DNA of 64,000 nt from Chara braunii (GCA_003427395.1 BFEA01000018.1:1055952-1119951), one strand, 5' to 3'. Positions 1-9,282 are shown, counted from the stretch's first letter. The notes: a model not told the origin generated them from the letters alone. Made by a program: numbers and translations.

Positions 1-49
1 GACCACGTTGAAAAATACACGAAACGTAAACTAAACCCCCTCTAGTGGA

Positions 50-170
50 ACATGGCCCCGGGTTGGTTGGTGTTCCCCGGTACATGAGAGGATGAGATAG
101 ATGCGTACTACGAAGAAGATGAGATAGATTAAAGAAGAATATAAAAAATAAAATAAACAAATGGGTGTAT
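50..170 (-). repeat. Dispersed repeat, copy 1
   Basis: Read on the minus strand this stretch resembles 22455-22560 on the plus strand. Both carry a tract containing ATCTATCTCATCCTCTC followed by a segment ending GGGGAACACCAACCAA. No coding potential is seen. The family is unknown to me. Confidence 0.6.
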
Positions 171-173
171 CGT

Positions 174-231
174 TCCATGTTCTAGGTGATTATTCATTCA
201 TTCTCAGTTTGCACATTTGGTGAGTATAGGA
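174..231 (+). repeat. Microsatellite-associated repeat end
   Basis: The segment starts CCATGTTCTAG and continues with an ATTCATTC motif. Related copies lie at 22105-22150 (reverse), 45525-45600 and 45694-45790, each next to (CT)n or (GA)n. It looks like one end of a dispersed element that carries a simple repeat. Confidence 0.5.
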
Positions 232-546
232 GGGAGGTTATTGTGAGTGGCGCAGCTACCGGTAGGAGAGGGGGTGGGCGCTGCCGAGAACGGAAATCCC
301 CACGTGTAGTTCTCCCCCCCCCGCCGCAGCGCTGGGAGTTCCCGATTCTCGAGCGCTGGCCATATGCGGAAGGCGGGCAAATGTCTGTACCTGCGGTGTT
401 GTGCCTGAAGACGCGGAGAGTTCCACTCACACTCGACCCAGGAAGGAAATAGTAGGTGTGAATCTTCCTTCCCTCCCTCCCTCCCTCACTCTCGCTCTCT
501 CCCTCCCTCCCTCTCTCCCTCTCTGCCTCTCTCCCTCCCGCCCACC

Positions 547-580
<34 letters not shown>

Positions 581-1083
581 TGGCGCTGTGGTGAGCAAAG
601 AGGTGGAGGGTTCCGCTCCCTCCTCTCGTCATCCACGGTTAGGGCTGCAACTCCATTTTTTGTTGGGATGCCATGTTGCGAGTGGGACAGCATTTTTGCA
701 CAGCGGCTATCGGAAGGAGTAGGCGGGGGTCATGCTGTGCATGCGGAGAGGCAGGGGGAGAAGGGCACTAGGGGGAGGTCAAGTGCCTGGTCAGGGAGTC
801 AGAAGAAGGTAGCCATCGAAATATCTTGAGGGCGTAGCAAGAGAGGGACTAAGGAGGGTGGTGAGGATGCGGGATCAGGAGGATGAGAGGGTTGGGATTT
901 GGTCGGTCAGGAGGGAATGCGATGACAGAGGACGCAGAAGGAGAGCCACCGGGATAGGGTGAAGCATGTAAGGTTAATTTGCCGGCGTTAAGGAGGCTGT
1001 GGAGGAGGACGACGTCGAGGAGGGGCCTAAATTAAATGGGAGGACGTTGTATGTCGGGGTTCCAAAGGGGATGGGCAGCGCCG
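232..1083. other. Non-coding, strand-asymmetric sequence
   Basis: Bases 462-580 are CT-rich and about 830-1080 is purine-rich. Open frames here come from low-complexity composition (Arg/Glu or Ser/Leu runs) and resemble no family. No RNA gene was recognised. Confidence 0.6.
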
Positions 1084-1202
1084 ATTGGGAGGGTGCCAAT
1101 CAGGATGTGCATCGAGAGAAGGAGAAGGTCGGAAGGACAAATTGGGAGTGTGCAATCAGGATTGGGAGGGTGCAATCAGGATTGGGAAGGTGCAATCAGG
1201 AC
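1084..1202 (+). repeat. 20-bp tandem repeat
   Basis: Three consecutive 20-bp units of the form ATTGGGAGGGTGCAATCAGG occupy 1141-1200. A diverged unit lies at about 1084-1103. Confidence 0.85.
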
Positions 1203-1552
1203 GTGGATTGAGGGTGTGGGAACCGATGAAGTGCAGGGAAAAGTAGGCCAAGGCAACAGGGTAGTAAGGAAGGTCGTGTAGGGGGGGGGATCCGGACAAG
1301 GTGGGGGGGGAAGAGATTGCAAGGCGCATCTCAGAGCGCCGGGGACGGAACAGGGAAGGAAAGGAGAGAGCAGGGTAATGTCGAAGGGCCTAAATCACGA
1401 GAGGGATAGGGTAAATGTGGATATGCAGGTGATGGAAAGAGAGAGGAATGAGGAGTGAAAGAGCGACAGACAAAGGAAGAGAGGAAAGGACTTACCAGAT
1501 CCGCAGGGTCATGTCGAGGGTTGAAGAACGGGGCACGTCGAGTGTTGAAGAG

Positions 1553-1758
1553 CATCATGACGGAGGAGAGAAAGGGGTGAGGATGGCGGGAAGAGAGAGG
1601 CGACAGAATCGGGACTAGGAGGGAAGAGGATGGTGAAAATCGGATTTCGGGGGGGAGATTGGGAGGGGGGATGGAGGGCGCAGGTTGAAAGATGGAGTCG
1701 GCCAGACGGAAGGGAGGCAATGGAGAAGGAAGAAAGGGAAAAAGGCGAGCAGGTAGTG

Positions 1759-1824
<66 letters not shown>

Positions 1825-2125
1825 NNNNNNNNNNNNNNNNNNNNNNNNNNNNNNNNNNNNNNNNNNNNNNNNNNNNNNNNNNNNNNNNNNNNNNNNNNCT
1901 CGAAAGCATCCCAACGGAGGAGAGAAAGGGGTGAGGACGGCGGGAAGAGAGAGGCGACAGACACAGGACTAGGAGAGAAGAGGATGCTGAATATCGGATT
2001 GTTTTTTTGTGTTATCAGATTGGTGGGGGGAAGATCAGGAGGGGGAATGGAGGGTGAAAGTTGAAAGAAGGAATCGGTGAGGCGGAAGGGAGGCAATGGC
2101 GAAGAAGGAAAGGGAAAAGAGGGGG
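1553..2125 (+). repeat. Diverged duplicated block around a (GA)n tract
   Basis: The block at 1553-1760 (CGGAGGAGAGAAAGGGGTGA through GGAGGCAATGGAGAAGG) is repeated at about 1913-2115 in diverged form. A third, partial copy lies at 2448-2510. (GA)n runs at 1760-1824 up to the first assembly gap. The block probably expanded together with the microsatellite. Confidence 0.75.
1825..1898. other. Assembly gap (N)
   Basis: There are 74 N directly after a long (GA)n run. The assembly broke inside a simple repeat, so the true length is unknown. Confidence 0.98.
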
Positions 2126-2171
2126 AAGAAAGAAAGGGAAAAGAGGGGAGCGGAAAGGGGAAAGAGACAGA

Positions 2172-2195
2172 CAGACACACACACACACACACACA
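2172..2195 (+). repeat. (AC)n microsatellite
   Basis: A perfect AC dinucleotide run follows purine-rich sequence. Confidence 0.95.
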
Positions 2196-2299
2196 TAAAC
2201 ACTTGCAATATTGGACAACACGTGCGAGGCTTTACTTTCACAGAGTACACGTCCTGTCCATGGCATGCCACCGAAACAGCCGTGATTACCCTTCTACCT

Positions 2300-2405
2300 C
2301 TCTGCTCAGGTTGGGGGGATGGAGGCGCAAGTTGAAAAATGGAATAGGCCCATCGTATATTCCATTTTCCAACTTGCGCCCTCGATCCCCCCATAATGAG
2401 CAGAG
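2300..2405. repeat. Long inverted repeat (foldback)
   Basis: Arms at 2300-2345 and 2359-2405 are near-perfect reverse complements. The outer ends are CTCTGCTCA and TGAGCAGAG, and the inner arms carry GGCGCAAGTTG and CAACTTGCGCC. The loop is about 13 bp. A hairpin with 46-bp arms would form. No target duplication was identified, so it may be a foldback element or a small inverted duplication. Confidence 0.8.
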
Positions 2406-2528
2406 TTTTTCTTGTATAAAAAGAAAAAGGTAAATAAAGAATGGAATATGCCAGGCGGAAGGGAGGCAATGGAGAAGGAAGAACGGGAAAAAGGCGAGCG
2501 GGTAGAGGGGGGGGGAAGGGGGGGGGGG

Positions 2529-2591
<63 letters not shown>
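2529..2591 (+). repeat. (GA)n microsatellite
   Basis: A perfect GA run preceded by a G-rich tract at 2508-2530. Confidence 0.97.
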
Positions 2592-2592
<1 letters not shown>

Positions 2593-2676
2593 ATGAGATC
2601 TGTAGATGGATACTTACATAGACCCCGAATATCTCATTGGCATATCCATGTGTGCTGGCGTAGCCGCACTGCCTTT

Positions 2677-2868
2677 ACTTGTAACATCCAAAATGGGAAT
2701 TATTCTTCCGCGTTGTCGCGGGAAGATTCATTCCCGTCTCTCTCTCTCTCTCTCTATCTTTACACCCCACTGGCTTTACTTGTAACATGCAAAATGGGAT
2801 TGAATCTTCCGCAACAACGCGGGAAGATTCATTCCCGTCTCCCTCTCTCTCTCTCTCTCTCTCTCTTT
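2677..2868 (+). repeat. 100-bp tandem duplication ending in (CT)n
   Basis: Two copies (about 2670-2755 and 2770-2868) each contain ACTTGTAACAT, a small palindrome of GAATCTTCCGC and GCGGGAAGATTC type, and then (CT)n. The GGGAAGATTCATTC motif links them to the microsatellite-associated copies near 21.9, 22.1 and 45.6 kb. Confidence 0.8.
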
Positions 2869-3187
2869 CTCTGTGTGTCTGCCGTCCCAGTGTGCCATTC
2901 CCCGCGTTATGCTTTCTTTTTTCCCTTCGAGTTTCGGTTTGTTCTCCCCTCCCCTTCATTCTCGGTCTGTCCGTGCTTTCGGGCACGACCGGGCGTATGG
3001 AGCAGCACGTGCGTTCAAAAAATAAATCCTAGAAGGTCAGGTCCAGACTTCTTTTTCGTTTCTTTTTCCATTGTCACACTCTACTACTTGTTTTCCTTTC
3101 CTTGATATAAAAATTAGTATATTTTTTCTGACAGAGCGGGATTTTTTGTTTTCCGTTCGGATTAATCGGGGACGATTCCTCCGGCCG

Positions 3188-3330
3188 ACTAAATCCGGAC
3201 CCAAAAAGTGTTTCCCCCCCCCNAAATCCANACCNAAAAAGTNTTCCCCCCCCCCCCAAATCCAGACCCCAAAAGTGTTCCACCCCCCCTAAATCCAGAC
3301 CTAAAAANTGNTCCCCCCCCCCCCCCNCTC
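3188..3330 (+). repeat. C-run tandem repeat with uncertain bases
   Basis: About four units of roughly 33 bp read AAATCCAGACCCAAAAAGTG followed by a poly-C run. Seven scattered N show poor base calling. Coding frames across it are not credible. Confidence 0.8.
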
Positions 3331-3606
3331 CCCGGCCGACTAAACCGGTTGGCTATATATCCGAACTGACTGGCTACTCTTTTTCAGTTTTCTTTAGCCG
3401 CAAACGGTCATTGTCATGAACTGAATTGAATTTTTGAAACTGAAAATTCGTTTTCCATTCACCTACAATTTCTCAGCTATATTTTCCGTTGGCTGAATTT
3501 TTTTTTTTCTTTCAGTAAATATAAAAAAGGGTGACTGATCTTGAGATATTGTCATTAATGGGTGTACCAACTGAGCTACTGTAGGCCAGTTGGTGTGTGA
3601 CTGAAG
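3331..3606. other. No feature recognised
   Basis: AT-rich sequence with short T runs. A tRNA A-box-like stretch on the minus strand near 3565-3585 (rc of ACCAACTGAGCTA) has no matching B box at the right distance. Confidence 0.5.
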
Positions 3607-3609
3607 TTA

Positions 3610-3702
3610 GGGTCAGATCCCACTACTCTGGATTATTTTTCACCCTCGATTACGAAGATCAACGGTTAGAAATGAACAATAGGTATTAGTGGGATCTGGC
3701 CC
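3610..3702. mobile_element. 93-bp MITE, PIF/Harbinger-like
   Basis: Terminal inverted repeats of 16 bp are visible: GGGTCAGATCCCACTA at the left and TAGTGGGATCTGGCCC at the right, with one mismatch. The element is flanked on both sides by TTA (3607-3609 and 3703-3705). A TTA target duplication with TIRs starting GGG is typical of Tourist-type MITEs mobilised by PIF/Harbinger transposases. No transposase is present, so it is non-autonomous. Confidence 0.75.
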
Positions 3703-3705
3703 TTA

Positions 3706-4103
3706 ATGAGCCCCACCTGCACCTGCAGCAGGTTGCACGGCGGCCGAGCGCTCCGGGCCGTCCGCGTCTGCCGGGTGAGGCAGTCTGCCTGACGTCAGCA
3801 TGCCCAGGCGTCTCAGCACCTGCGACCGGGATCCCGGTTGCCATATCTCATCGACATAGCAGCTATGGAGTTTGTCTAACGCTACTGACGATTAGGTTGG
3901 GAGTGAGGGTGGCGTGCTGTTATACCCTATTTATAACCTATTGCAACCGGGATCGGCGCGTTGGTGCGTTTGGTCTTTTTTGAGATTTGGCGCTCTTTTG
4001 ATCGGTATCTCTATCTATTGCTGTTGCCGCTTCGCTGCACGTGGTCCTGTCATCGACTGTCCAGGGGAGTGAAGCTTGTCGGAGCATGACGATATCTCTG
4101 CCC
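3706..4103. other. No feature recognised
   Basis: Mixed composition without an ORF of known type or an RNA gene. Confidence 0.5.
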
Positions 4104-4318
4104 GTGCATTGACTTCCCGCAAGTCAGACCGTGGATTGACTTCCTGCAAGTCAGACCGTGGATTGACTTCCCGCAAGTCATAGTGTGATGGGCGATTGTT
4201 GGAAGTCAGACCGTGGATTGACTTACAGCAAATCAGAGGGTGATGGGCGATTGTTGCGAGTCAGATCGTGGATTGACTTACCACAAGTCAGAGGGTGATG
4301 GGCGATTGTTGCAGGCGA
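4104..4318 (+). repeat. Compound minisatellite
   Basis: Repeated GTGGATTGACTTCCCGCAAG-type units of about 26 bp occur, several followed by TGATGGGCGATTGTTG. About six copies in all, some with a longer higher-order unit of about 60 bp. Confidence 0.85.
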
Positions 4319-5188
4319 TTGGCTGTTGCCCAGCTGGAAAAGACTGTCACGTCGAGGCTTACCGCGGGAGAGCGCTGTGTTAGGCGGATTGTCGATATTA
4401 GGGGACTGTTTCTGTTTTCCTTGGTGCAAATCTTATAGTGGGGTGCGAGCTTTGCCGTGGGGGGAGTGCCGCCTTTGACGAATCGCTGTTCTTATGATCT
4501 CCTGTATGATTTAGTTTCGTTTTCTGTGTGTTAGTTTTGGTTCCTGTTACGCGATAGTGAATGTTTTTGTGTCTCTCGGATTAATTAGGGTTGGTTGTGC
4601 CCTCAGCGGCCTTTGGCACATTCCAGCAAGTCTTATGGTGATAGGCACTTGTCGTTTTTTGGTTGTCTTCTTCTTCTTTGGTTTTGCCTTGGTGTTTTTT
4701 TTTCTTCTTCGGAGCCTTGGTGTTCTTGTCGGAGTAAACATTCGGATTAATAAGCCTAATTAGGTAGGCGTTGTCGTGTTTTTTTTTTTTGGTGTTTTTT
4801 GAGAGCGGGACTTGGGACTTGGGAATTAAAAATGGTAAGCCTAATTACGAATTTTATTGTGTATTTGGACTTGGGAACTATTAGCAATCCTAATTAGGAA
4901 TTCCATTGTGGTGTTTGATGAATTTCTTGTGTAGTGGTGGGGATTTTTGGGGCATTTTCTACATATTTTTTTGGGATTCTAGACAGTGGTTTTCTACAAA
5001 GGAGGGGTTCCACTCAACGAAGCGGGGGATTGGAGGGGCCTTGCGACCCCCCTGAAATTGCAGCTCCTTGACGTTGTTGCATTTTTGCCTTGGGCACTGG
5101 GCCCTAATAAAAAAAAACTGTTCCTCCCCTCCCCCGCCTCTCCAAAAAAAACCGAAGTTTTGTGTTCACAATTTCTGTTTTTGTGATT
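4319..5188. other. No gene recognised
   Basis: T-rich, with short phrases such as CCTAATTAGG recurring near 4755, 4845 and 4890. Open frames are short and hydrophobic by composition only. Confidence 0.5.
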
Positions 5189-5285
5189 GTCCGCTGTTCC
5201 GGGTCCTTATAGCTGTGTATCTGGACTGCTGAAAATTGTACCAGATCCGGCTATAACGACCGGGCGTTCTATTTGGGTGAAGACG
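5189..5285. mobile_element. Foldback element, family F, copy 1
   Basis: Arms at about 5189-5224 and 5241-5285 pair around a loop containing GCTGAAAATTG. The right arm reads CAGATCCGGCTATAACGACC and continues to a TTTGGGTGAAG end. The same arm-loop-arm layout, with recognisably related sequence, occurs at 16997-17096. Two dispersed copies suggest a mobile foldback element, too small to encode a protein. Confidence 0.6.
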
Positions 5286-5383
5286 GCGGCTTTGCTTGGC
5301 TTTGTCTTCGACCATAGGCGAAGGTTCGAATCTCTCTGCTCCGACGAGCTCCTGAAGGTCTGTGCTGTGCTCACAAAATTTTT

Positions 5384-5581
5384 CTATTTTCTATTTTCTA
5401 TTTTCTATTTTCTATTTTAATTGCAGGAGCAAGCTTTGCTTGGCCTTGGTCTCCACCATTGCCGAAGGGTCGGATGGAATCTCTGCTGGTCCGAATCGAA
5501 TCTCTGCTGGTCCGAATCGAACCTCTGCTGGTCCGAATTGAATCTCTGCCGGTCCGGATCGAATCTCTGCTACTACGATCT
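5384..5581 (+). repeat. 7-bp and 21-bp tandem repeats
   Basis: CTATTTT is repeated five times at 5384-5418. A 21-bp unit, GAATCTCTGCTGGTCCGAATC, follows five times at 5477-5581 with few changes. Because 21 is a multiple of three, all frames stay open and give spurious ORFs on both strands. Confidence 0.9.
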
Positions 5582-5655
5582 CCAAGTCATTTGTCGCCGA
5601 GCTGTTGTCCCCTTCTGCTATTTGAGTTGCCGTCTCCCTTAAAGAGATCCTCTGC

Positions 5656-6087
5656 CACGTGGTTAAACGTAGGACATCGGTGTCTTCTGCCAGTCGCAAT
5701 GCTGTTGCCACGTGACCCGTGAAGATCGCCCCGCCACGTGGTGCCACGTGTCCCGTTAAGGTCGCCCGCCACATGGTCCCACGAATGTGCTGCTGACAAG
5801 TGTCCGGTCACACGAATCGGCTCCTTCAACGTGGCCCTTGAAGATCGCCCGTCGCGTCGTCACACGAATCTTCACGAATCTTCTGCTGCCACGTGTTCGC
5901 ACGTGGGACATTCACGTGTCCTTTGACAGTCGCGGAGCATCGGCAATCAGTTGCTGTCACGTTTAATCTGACAGATCGCCCGCCACGTGGTTGCAAATAG
6001 GACCTTGTTATCTTTTGCGAATCGCAAAACATCGACAATCTGCTGCTGCCACGTGCAATTTGGAAGATCGCTCTCCCCCTCCACGTG
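5656..6087. promoter_or_regulatory. Cluster of ten CACGTG G-boxes
   Basis: CACGTG occurs at 5656, 5709, 5735, 5745, 5890, 5900, 5913, 5984, 6050 and 6082. Most copies have the plant-type context GCCACGTG and sit in a diverged repeat that also carries GATCGCCCGCCACGTGG. CACGTG is the core site of plant bZIP (ABRE/G-box) and bHLH/PIF factors. The cluster ends about 530 bp upstream of the PLAC8 start codon. Regulation of that gene is an inference; the array may simply be a minisatellite that happens to carry the motif. Confidence 0.6.
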
Positions 6088-6393
6088 GTTACAGATAGGA
6101 CCGTGGTGTCTTTTGGCAATCGCGAAGCGTCGGCAGTCGGCGGCAATTGGCTGCTGTCACGTTCGTTCCCCCTTGGAGGAGGTCTCTATTGTCTGGAGAA
6201 GGGCTCTGCGGAATCGCTGTGATTTTTGATATGTCCCCTATGTGCAATAGCAGCTATCTTTTCTCTTCTTGACAATTTTTAGCATCCCTATCTAACGCGG
6301 CCTAGACTGTTGTGACTCGCTTTGAACTGCTGACTGTGGTGCATCATCATGCGTGGACCTATTTAGGGTCTTACGGTTTGAGAACCTACGAAC

Positions 6394-6395
<2 letters not shown>

Positions 6396-6428
<33 letters not shown>

Positions 6429-6566
6429 CTGATTGACTGTCGGGTAAATTGCCCACAGGGACGCACACAGTTAATTGATTGATTGATTGATTGTTTTCTG
6501 ATTGATTGATTGATTGGCTGATTGATTGTCGGGTTAATTGCCCACACACAGGGACGCACACAGTCA
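6396..6566 (+). repeat. (ATTG)n and a duplicated block upstream of PLAC8
   Basis: ATTG tetranucleotide runs occur at 6396-6425, 6473-6493 and 6500-6516. The first and last runs are each followed by a copy of GATTG.CTGTCGGGT.AATTGCCCACA and GGGACGCACACAGT. The unit is about 90-95 bp, twice. ATTGG is an inverted CCAAT box, and this is probably 5' UTR or promoter sequence of the next gene. Confidence 0.8.
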
Positions 6567-6613
6567 ATTAGGTTGATTGGTATTTTGTCTCTTCCGTCGG
6601 TCTAGTCATCAAG

Positions 6614-7594
6614 ATGAGTAATCGACCGTATCGACCTCCAGTGTTTGTGCCATTGGAGAACGAAGAAGATGCAGAGCCCATGGCGCTGCTTGGCTCTTCC
6701 GCACGACCGAAGAGTGGCGATGGCGGTCAAGGGAGAGGCGGGGGAGGAGGTGCTGCTACGTCCACCTCCTCCTCCTTGCGGGAGGCCTCAGGCGGTGCCG
6801 CCACCTCTACTATCCCTGGCCTCCCTGATCCTCCTCAGCGTTGGGTATCTGGTATTTGCGCGTGTTGTGATGACCTGGACAGCTGTTGCCTAGGGTGTTG
6901 GTGCCCCTGCGTTCTATTCGGTCGGAACGTTGCCGCTCTTAGCGACAAGCCATGGGTAGGTCCGTGTGTGCTGTACTGCTTGATGGATGTGTTGATTAGG
7001 TTAGTGGGGCTGAAGTTGGCCGGTGCGTGTGGATGGTATTTCTTGTCTTTCGGGTCTTGCTACACCTTTTCGCAAAGGCGAAAGCTGCGCACCAAGTACA
7101 ACTTGCAGGAGGGCCCTTGTATGGATCCCTGCACTCATTACTGGTGCCCCTGGTGCGCTGTGTGCCAAGAGTATAGAGAGATTAGGGAGAGGTCCACCAA
7201 TCAGTTCGTTCTTCTGAAGACGGACATCTCAGCGCCTGTTCCGCAGACCATGGAGCGCCATCCATCACCGGGATTGGGATCGGTATTGGGACTTCCGGTC
7301 GCGACTGAGCCTTCTTCTTCTGCAAACCACCAGCATCATCGCACGGTGAATCGCCGCTCTCTTCCTGAACTCTCTCCACTAGAGACGGTCGCTCTTCTTC
7401 CCCTGTCTTCTGGTTCCTCCGCCGCCGCCGACGCCAAGCTGATGCTTCAAGAGTACGAGAGGTTAGAGCTGGCAGCGGGGGCAGAATCAGGGGGGCCAGC
7501 AGGGACAGGCGGCGGCGGCGGCAGCGGTGGGAGGAGTGAAGAGGAGGGAGTGAGTACATCATCAGGTGCGAAAAGGGGTGTGGATTTACAGTAG
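6614..7594 (+). CDS. PLAC8-family protein (cell-number-regulator/PCR type)
   Basis: A 326-residue protein. Residues 1-75 are a Gly/Ser-rich, low-complexity N-terminus. The PLAC8 domain spans about 77-190: it opens with RWVSGICACCDDLDS, has the canonical CCxxxxCPC motif at 91-99 followed by VLFGRN, a hydrophobic stretch at about 115-150, then RRKLRTKYNL and the terminal Cys-rich block ending CAVCQEYREI (181-190). Residues 200-326 are Ser/Gly-rich. In plants this family contains cell-number regulators, cadmium-resistance (PCR) proteins and the C-terminal domain of MCA channels, all at membranes; which role applies here cannot be told. The family call is firm. ATG 6614 is chosen because it is the first Met of the open frame, after the repeat-rich leader. 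No intron is needed to span the whole domain. The low-complexity tails are longer than in compact PCR/CNR proteins. Upstream lies a G-box array, downstream an E2F-like array. Confidence 0.9.
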   Translation: MSNRPYRPPVFVPLENEEDAEPMALLGSSARPKSGDGGQGRGGGGGAATSTSSSLREASGGAATSTIPGLPDPPQRWVSGICACCDDLDSCCLGCWCPCVLFGRNVAALSDKPWVGPCVLYCLMDVLIRLVGLKLAGACGWYFLSFGSCYTFSQRRKLRTKYNLQEGPCMDPCTHYWCPWCAVCQEYREIRERSTNQFVLLKTDISAPVPQTMERHPSPGLGSVLGLPVATEPSSSANHQHHRTVNRRSLPELSPLETVALLPLSSGSSAAADAKLMLQEYERLELAAGAESGGPAGTGGGGGSGGRSEEEGVSTSSGAKRGVDLQ

Positions 7595-7809
7595 AACTCT
7601 TTTTGGCACAGAGGATCCAATCGTCCTCTTTGCTGCACCTGGCCACAAACACGTCCAGATTCAGGCGCTCCTGTCTTGCCTTGTCTGCTGCTATCGTAGA
7701 AAAACACGTCTCAGTTATCGCTTGGTGTTTTCTCCGGCCTCGTCGCGGTTCTACTTGCCATTATGATGATGATTTTGTAATCATTGGCGAGAGATTGACC
7801 AGCAGATCG

Positions 7810-8019
7810 AAAATGGCGGGAAACTGGACGTACTACTGGCGAGACAATGACCAGATTAAAAAATGGCGGGACGAGAACGAAAATGGCGGGAACGAAAATT
7901 GTGGGAACAAAAATGGCGGGAACGAAAATTGTGGGAACAAAAATGGCGGGAACGAAAATGGCGGGAAACGGGACGTACTACTGGTGAGACAATGGCCAGA
8001 TGGAAAATGGCGGGAAAGT
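7810..8019 (+). repeat. E2F-like GGCGGGAA minisatellite
   Basis: AATGGCGGG occurs at 7812, 7862, 7882, 7912, 7942, 7958 and 8005, mostly followed by AA or AAC. Units of about 30 bp alternate ATGGCGGGAACGAAAATTGT with related phrases, and a longer unit containing GGACGTACTACTGG occurs at both ends. GGCGGGAA matches the E2F/DP core. It begins about 215 bp past the PLAC8 stop. Function is unproven. Confidence 0.75.
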
Positions 8020-8587
8020 GGACATACACTCTACACATTGTGAGTTTTTCAGTGCGTTGTTCTGATATCGGTCAGACAAAACAGACAAAAGAAGACTTGC
8101 TGGTGGTGGTCTTTCCCGCCCCTTTTCCGCGGCAAAACCCTCTGCATTCCCGCCGGTTTTCTTGCGGCCGACCGATTATATGCCAGACCTTTAGGGCGCC
8201 AACTTGTCATTTCCCGGGTGCTGCAGTCTTCGACTTGTTGTTTTTCCCGCCGTTTTGGGAAGAACCGGCGCCCGCCAGTTTTATGGTATCCTGGCGATGC
8301 GTATCTTCCCAAAAGCTTTGATGATGATGCCCACCCTTTTTACGAATTTGATGATGATCCCGCCCAGTCGCCGAATCCGCTGATGATGCCGATGAAAATG
8401 ATGAAGACGATGACGTGTCCTTCACCACGAGAGCTTCTCTCCTCTGATTAGTCATTCAGCCATTAACTAGTAATACGTAATAATAAAGTTTTTTCATTCT
8501 TCCTGCGGTGAGTTGTGTCGGCCATTCATTTCTCTTCGGAACGCAAAATCACTGTGGTAACTCTCGGTCGTCAATTCCCCGTTTTTT
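8020..8587. other. Downstream non-coding sequence
   Basis: Several isolated TTTCCCGCC or CCCGCC words (for example 8113 and 8246) continue the E2F-like motif of the preceding array in reverse. A GATGATGATGC-rich stretch lies at 8319-8415. A TAATAATAAAG near 8476-8486 could act in polyadenylation. No gene recognised. Confidence 0.45.
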
Positions 8588-8874
8588 CCCGCCCAACGCC
8601 GCATCACCGCCGGACGACCATATACACTGAATGTTAGGTTACTGCACAGGTAACATTCAATGTATATGGTCGTCCGGCGGTGATGCGGCGTTGGGCGGGA
8701 ACACAAGTAACATTCAGTGTATATGGTCGTCCGGCGGTGATGCGGCGTTGGGCCGGAAAAAAACGCGACGCCGCATCACCGCCGGACGACCATATGCACT
8801 GAATGTTTAATGTTACGGCACAGGTAACATTCAGTGTATATGGCCGTCCGGCGGTTATGCGGCGTTGGGCGGGA
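8588..8874. repeat. Cluster of five 50-bp units in alternating orientation
   Basis: One unit (TAACATTCAGTGTATATGG through CGTCCGGCGGTGATGCGGCG and TTGGGCGGGA) occurs at 8588-8634 (-), 8651-8700 (+), 8707-8757 (+), 8768-8815 (-) and 8824-8874 (+). Adjacent inverted pairs form near-perfect palindromes with 50-bp arms. The outer ends carry the same GGCGGGAA word as the array at 7810-8019. Confidence 0.9.
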
Positions 8875-8962
8875 AAAAGCGGTATTTGAACCCGCGACTT
8901 CTGGTTCGGCGGTGGGCGGGAAAAACGGGATTTGAACCCGCGACTTCTGGTTCGGCGGTGGG
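8868..8962 (-). repeat. Two tandem tRNA-like 3' halves
   Basis: Two copies of about 46 bp (8868-8912 and 8914-8960) contain TTTGAACCCGCGACTTCTGG. The reverse complement holds GCGGGTTCAAATCCCG, a tRNA T-arm/B-box. No D-arm or matching acceptor strand is present, so these are fragments, not tRNA genes. Confidence 0.65.
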
Positions 8963-9078
8963 TGACTCCGAAGTGTGTACTTACATTAGCTTCAGCTTCG
9001 CAGTGGATCTCCGCCGGAGGTTCCATGGCGGCAGAAAGTTCAGCAGTCTTCCGCTGGATGACGTTATAGGTGATTGTC

Positions 9079-9282
9079 GTCAAATTTGCCGCCGACAGAG
9101 GTCAGCTCTCTTTTCAGCCGTCAAATTTGCCGCCAACAGAGCTCAGCTCTCTTCTCAGCCGTTGAATTTCCTGCAGACAGAGCTCTGCTCTCTTTTCAGC
9201 CGTCGAATTTCCCGCCGACAGAGCTCAGATCTTTTTTCAGCCGTCAAATTTTCCCCGCCGACAGAGCTCAGCTCTCTTTTCA
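9079..9282 (+). repeat. 41-bp minisatellite, five copies
   Basis: Units read GTCAAATTTGCCGCCGACAG then AGCTCAGCTCTCTTTTCAGCC, with copies starting near 9079, 9120, 9161, 9202 and 9243. The open frame through it is a repeat artefact. Confidence 0.9.

Noticed and set aside
1331-2192. Long Ser/Leu or Arg/Glu frames across (GA)n and N
   Set aside because: Dinucleotide repeats keep frames open. The proteins are pure low complexity and cross an assembly gap.
3540-3600. tRNA-like A-box stretch
   Set aside because: No correctly spaced B box and no foldable cloverleaf.
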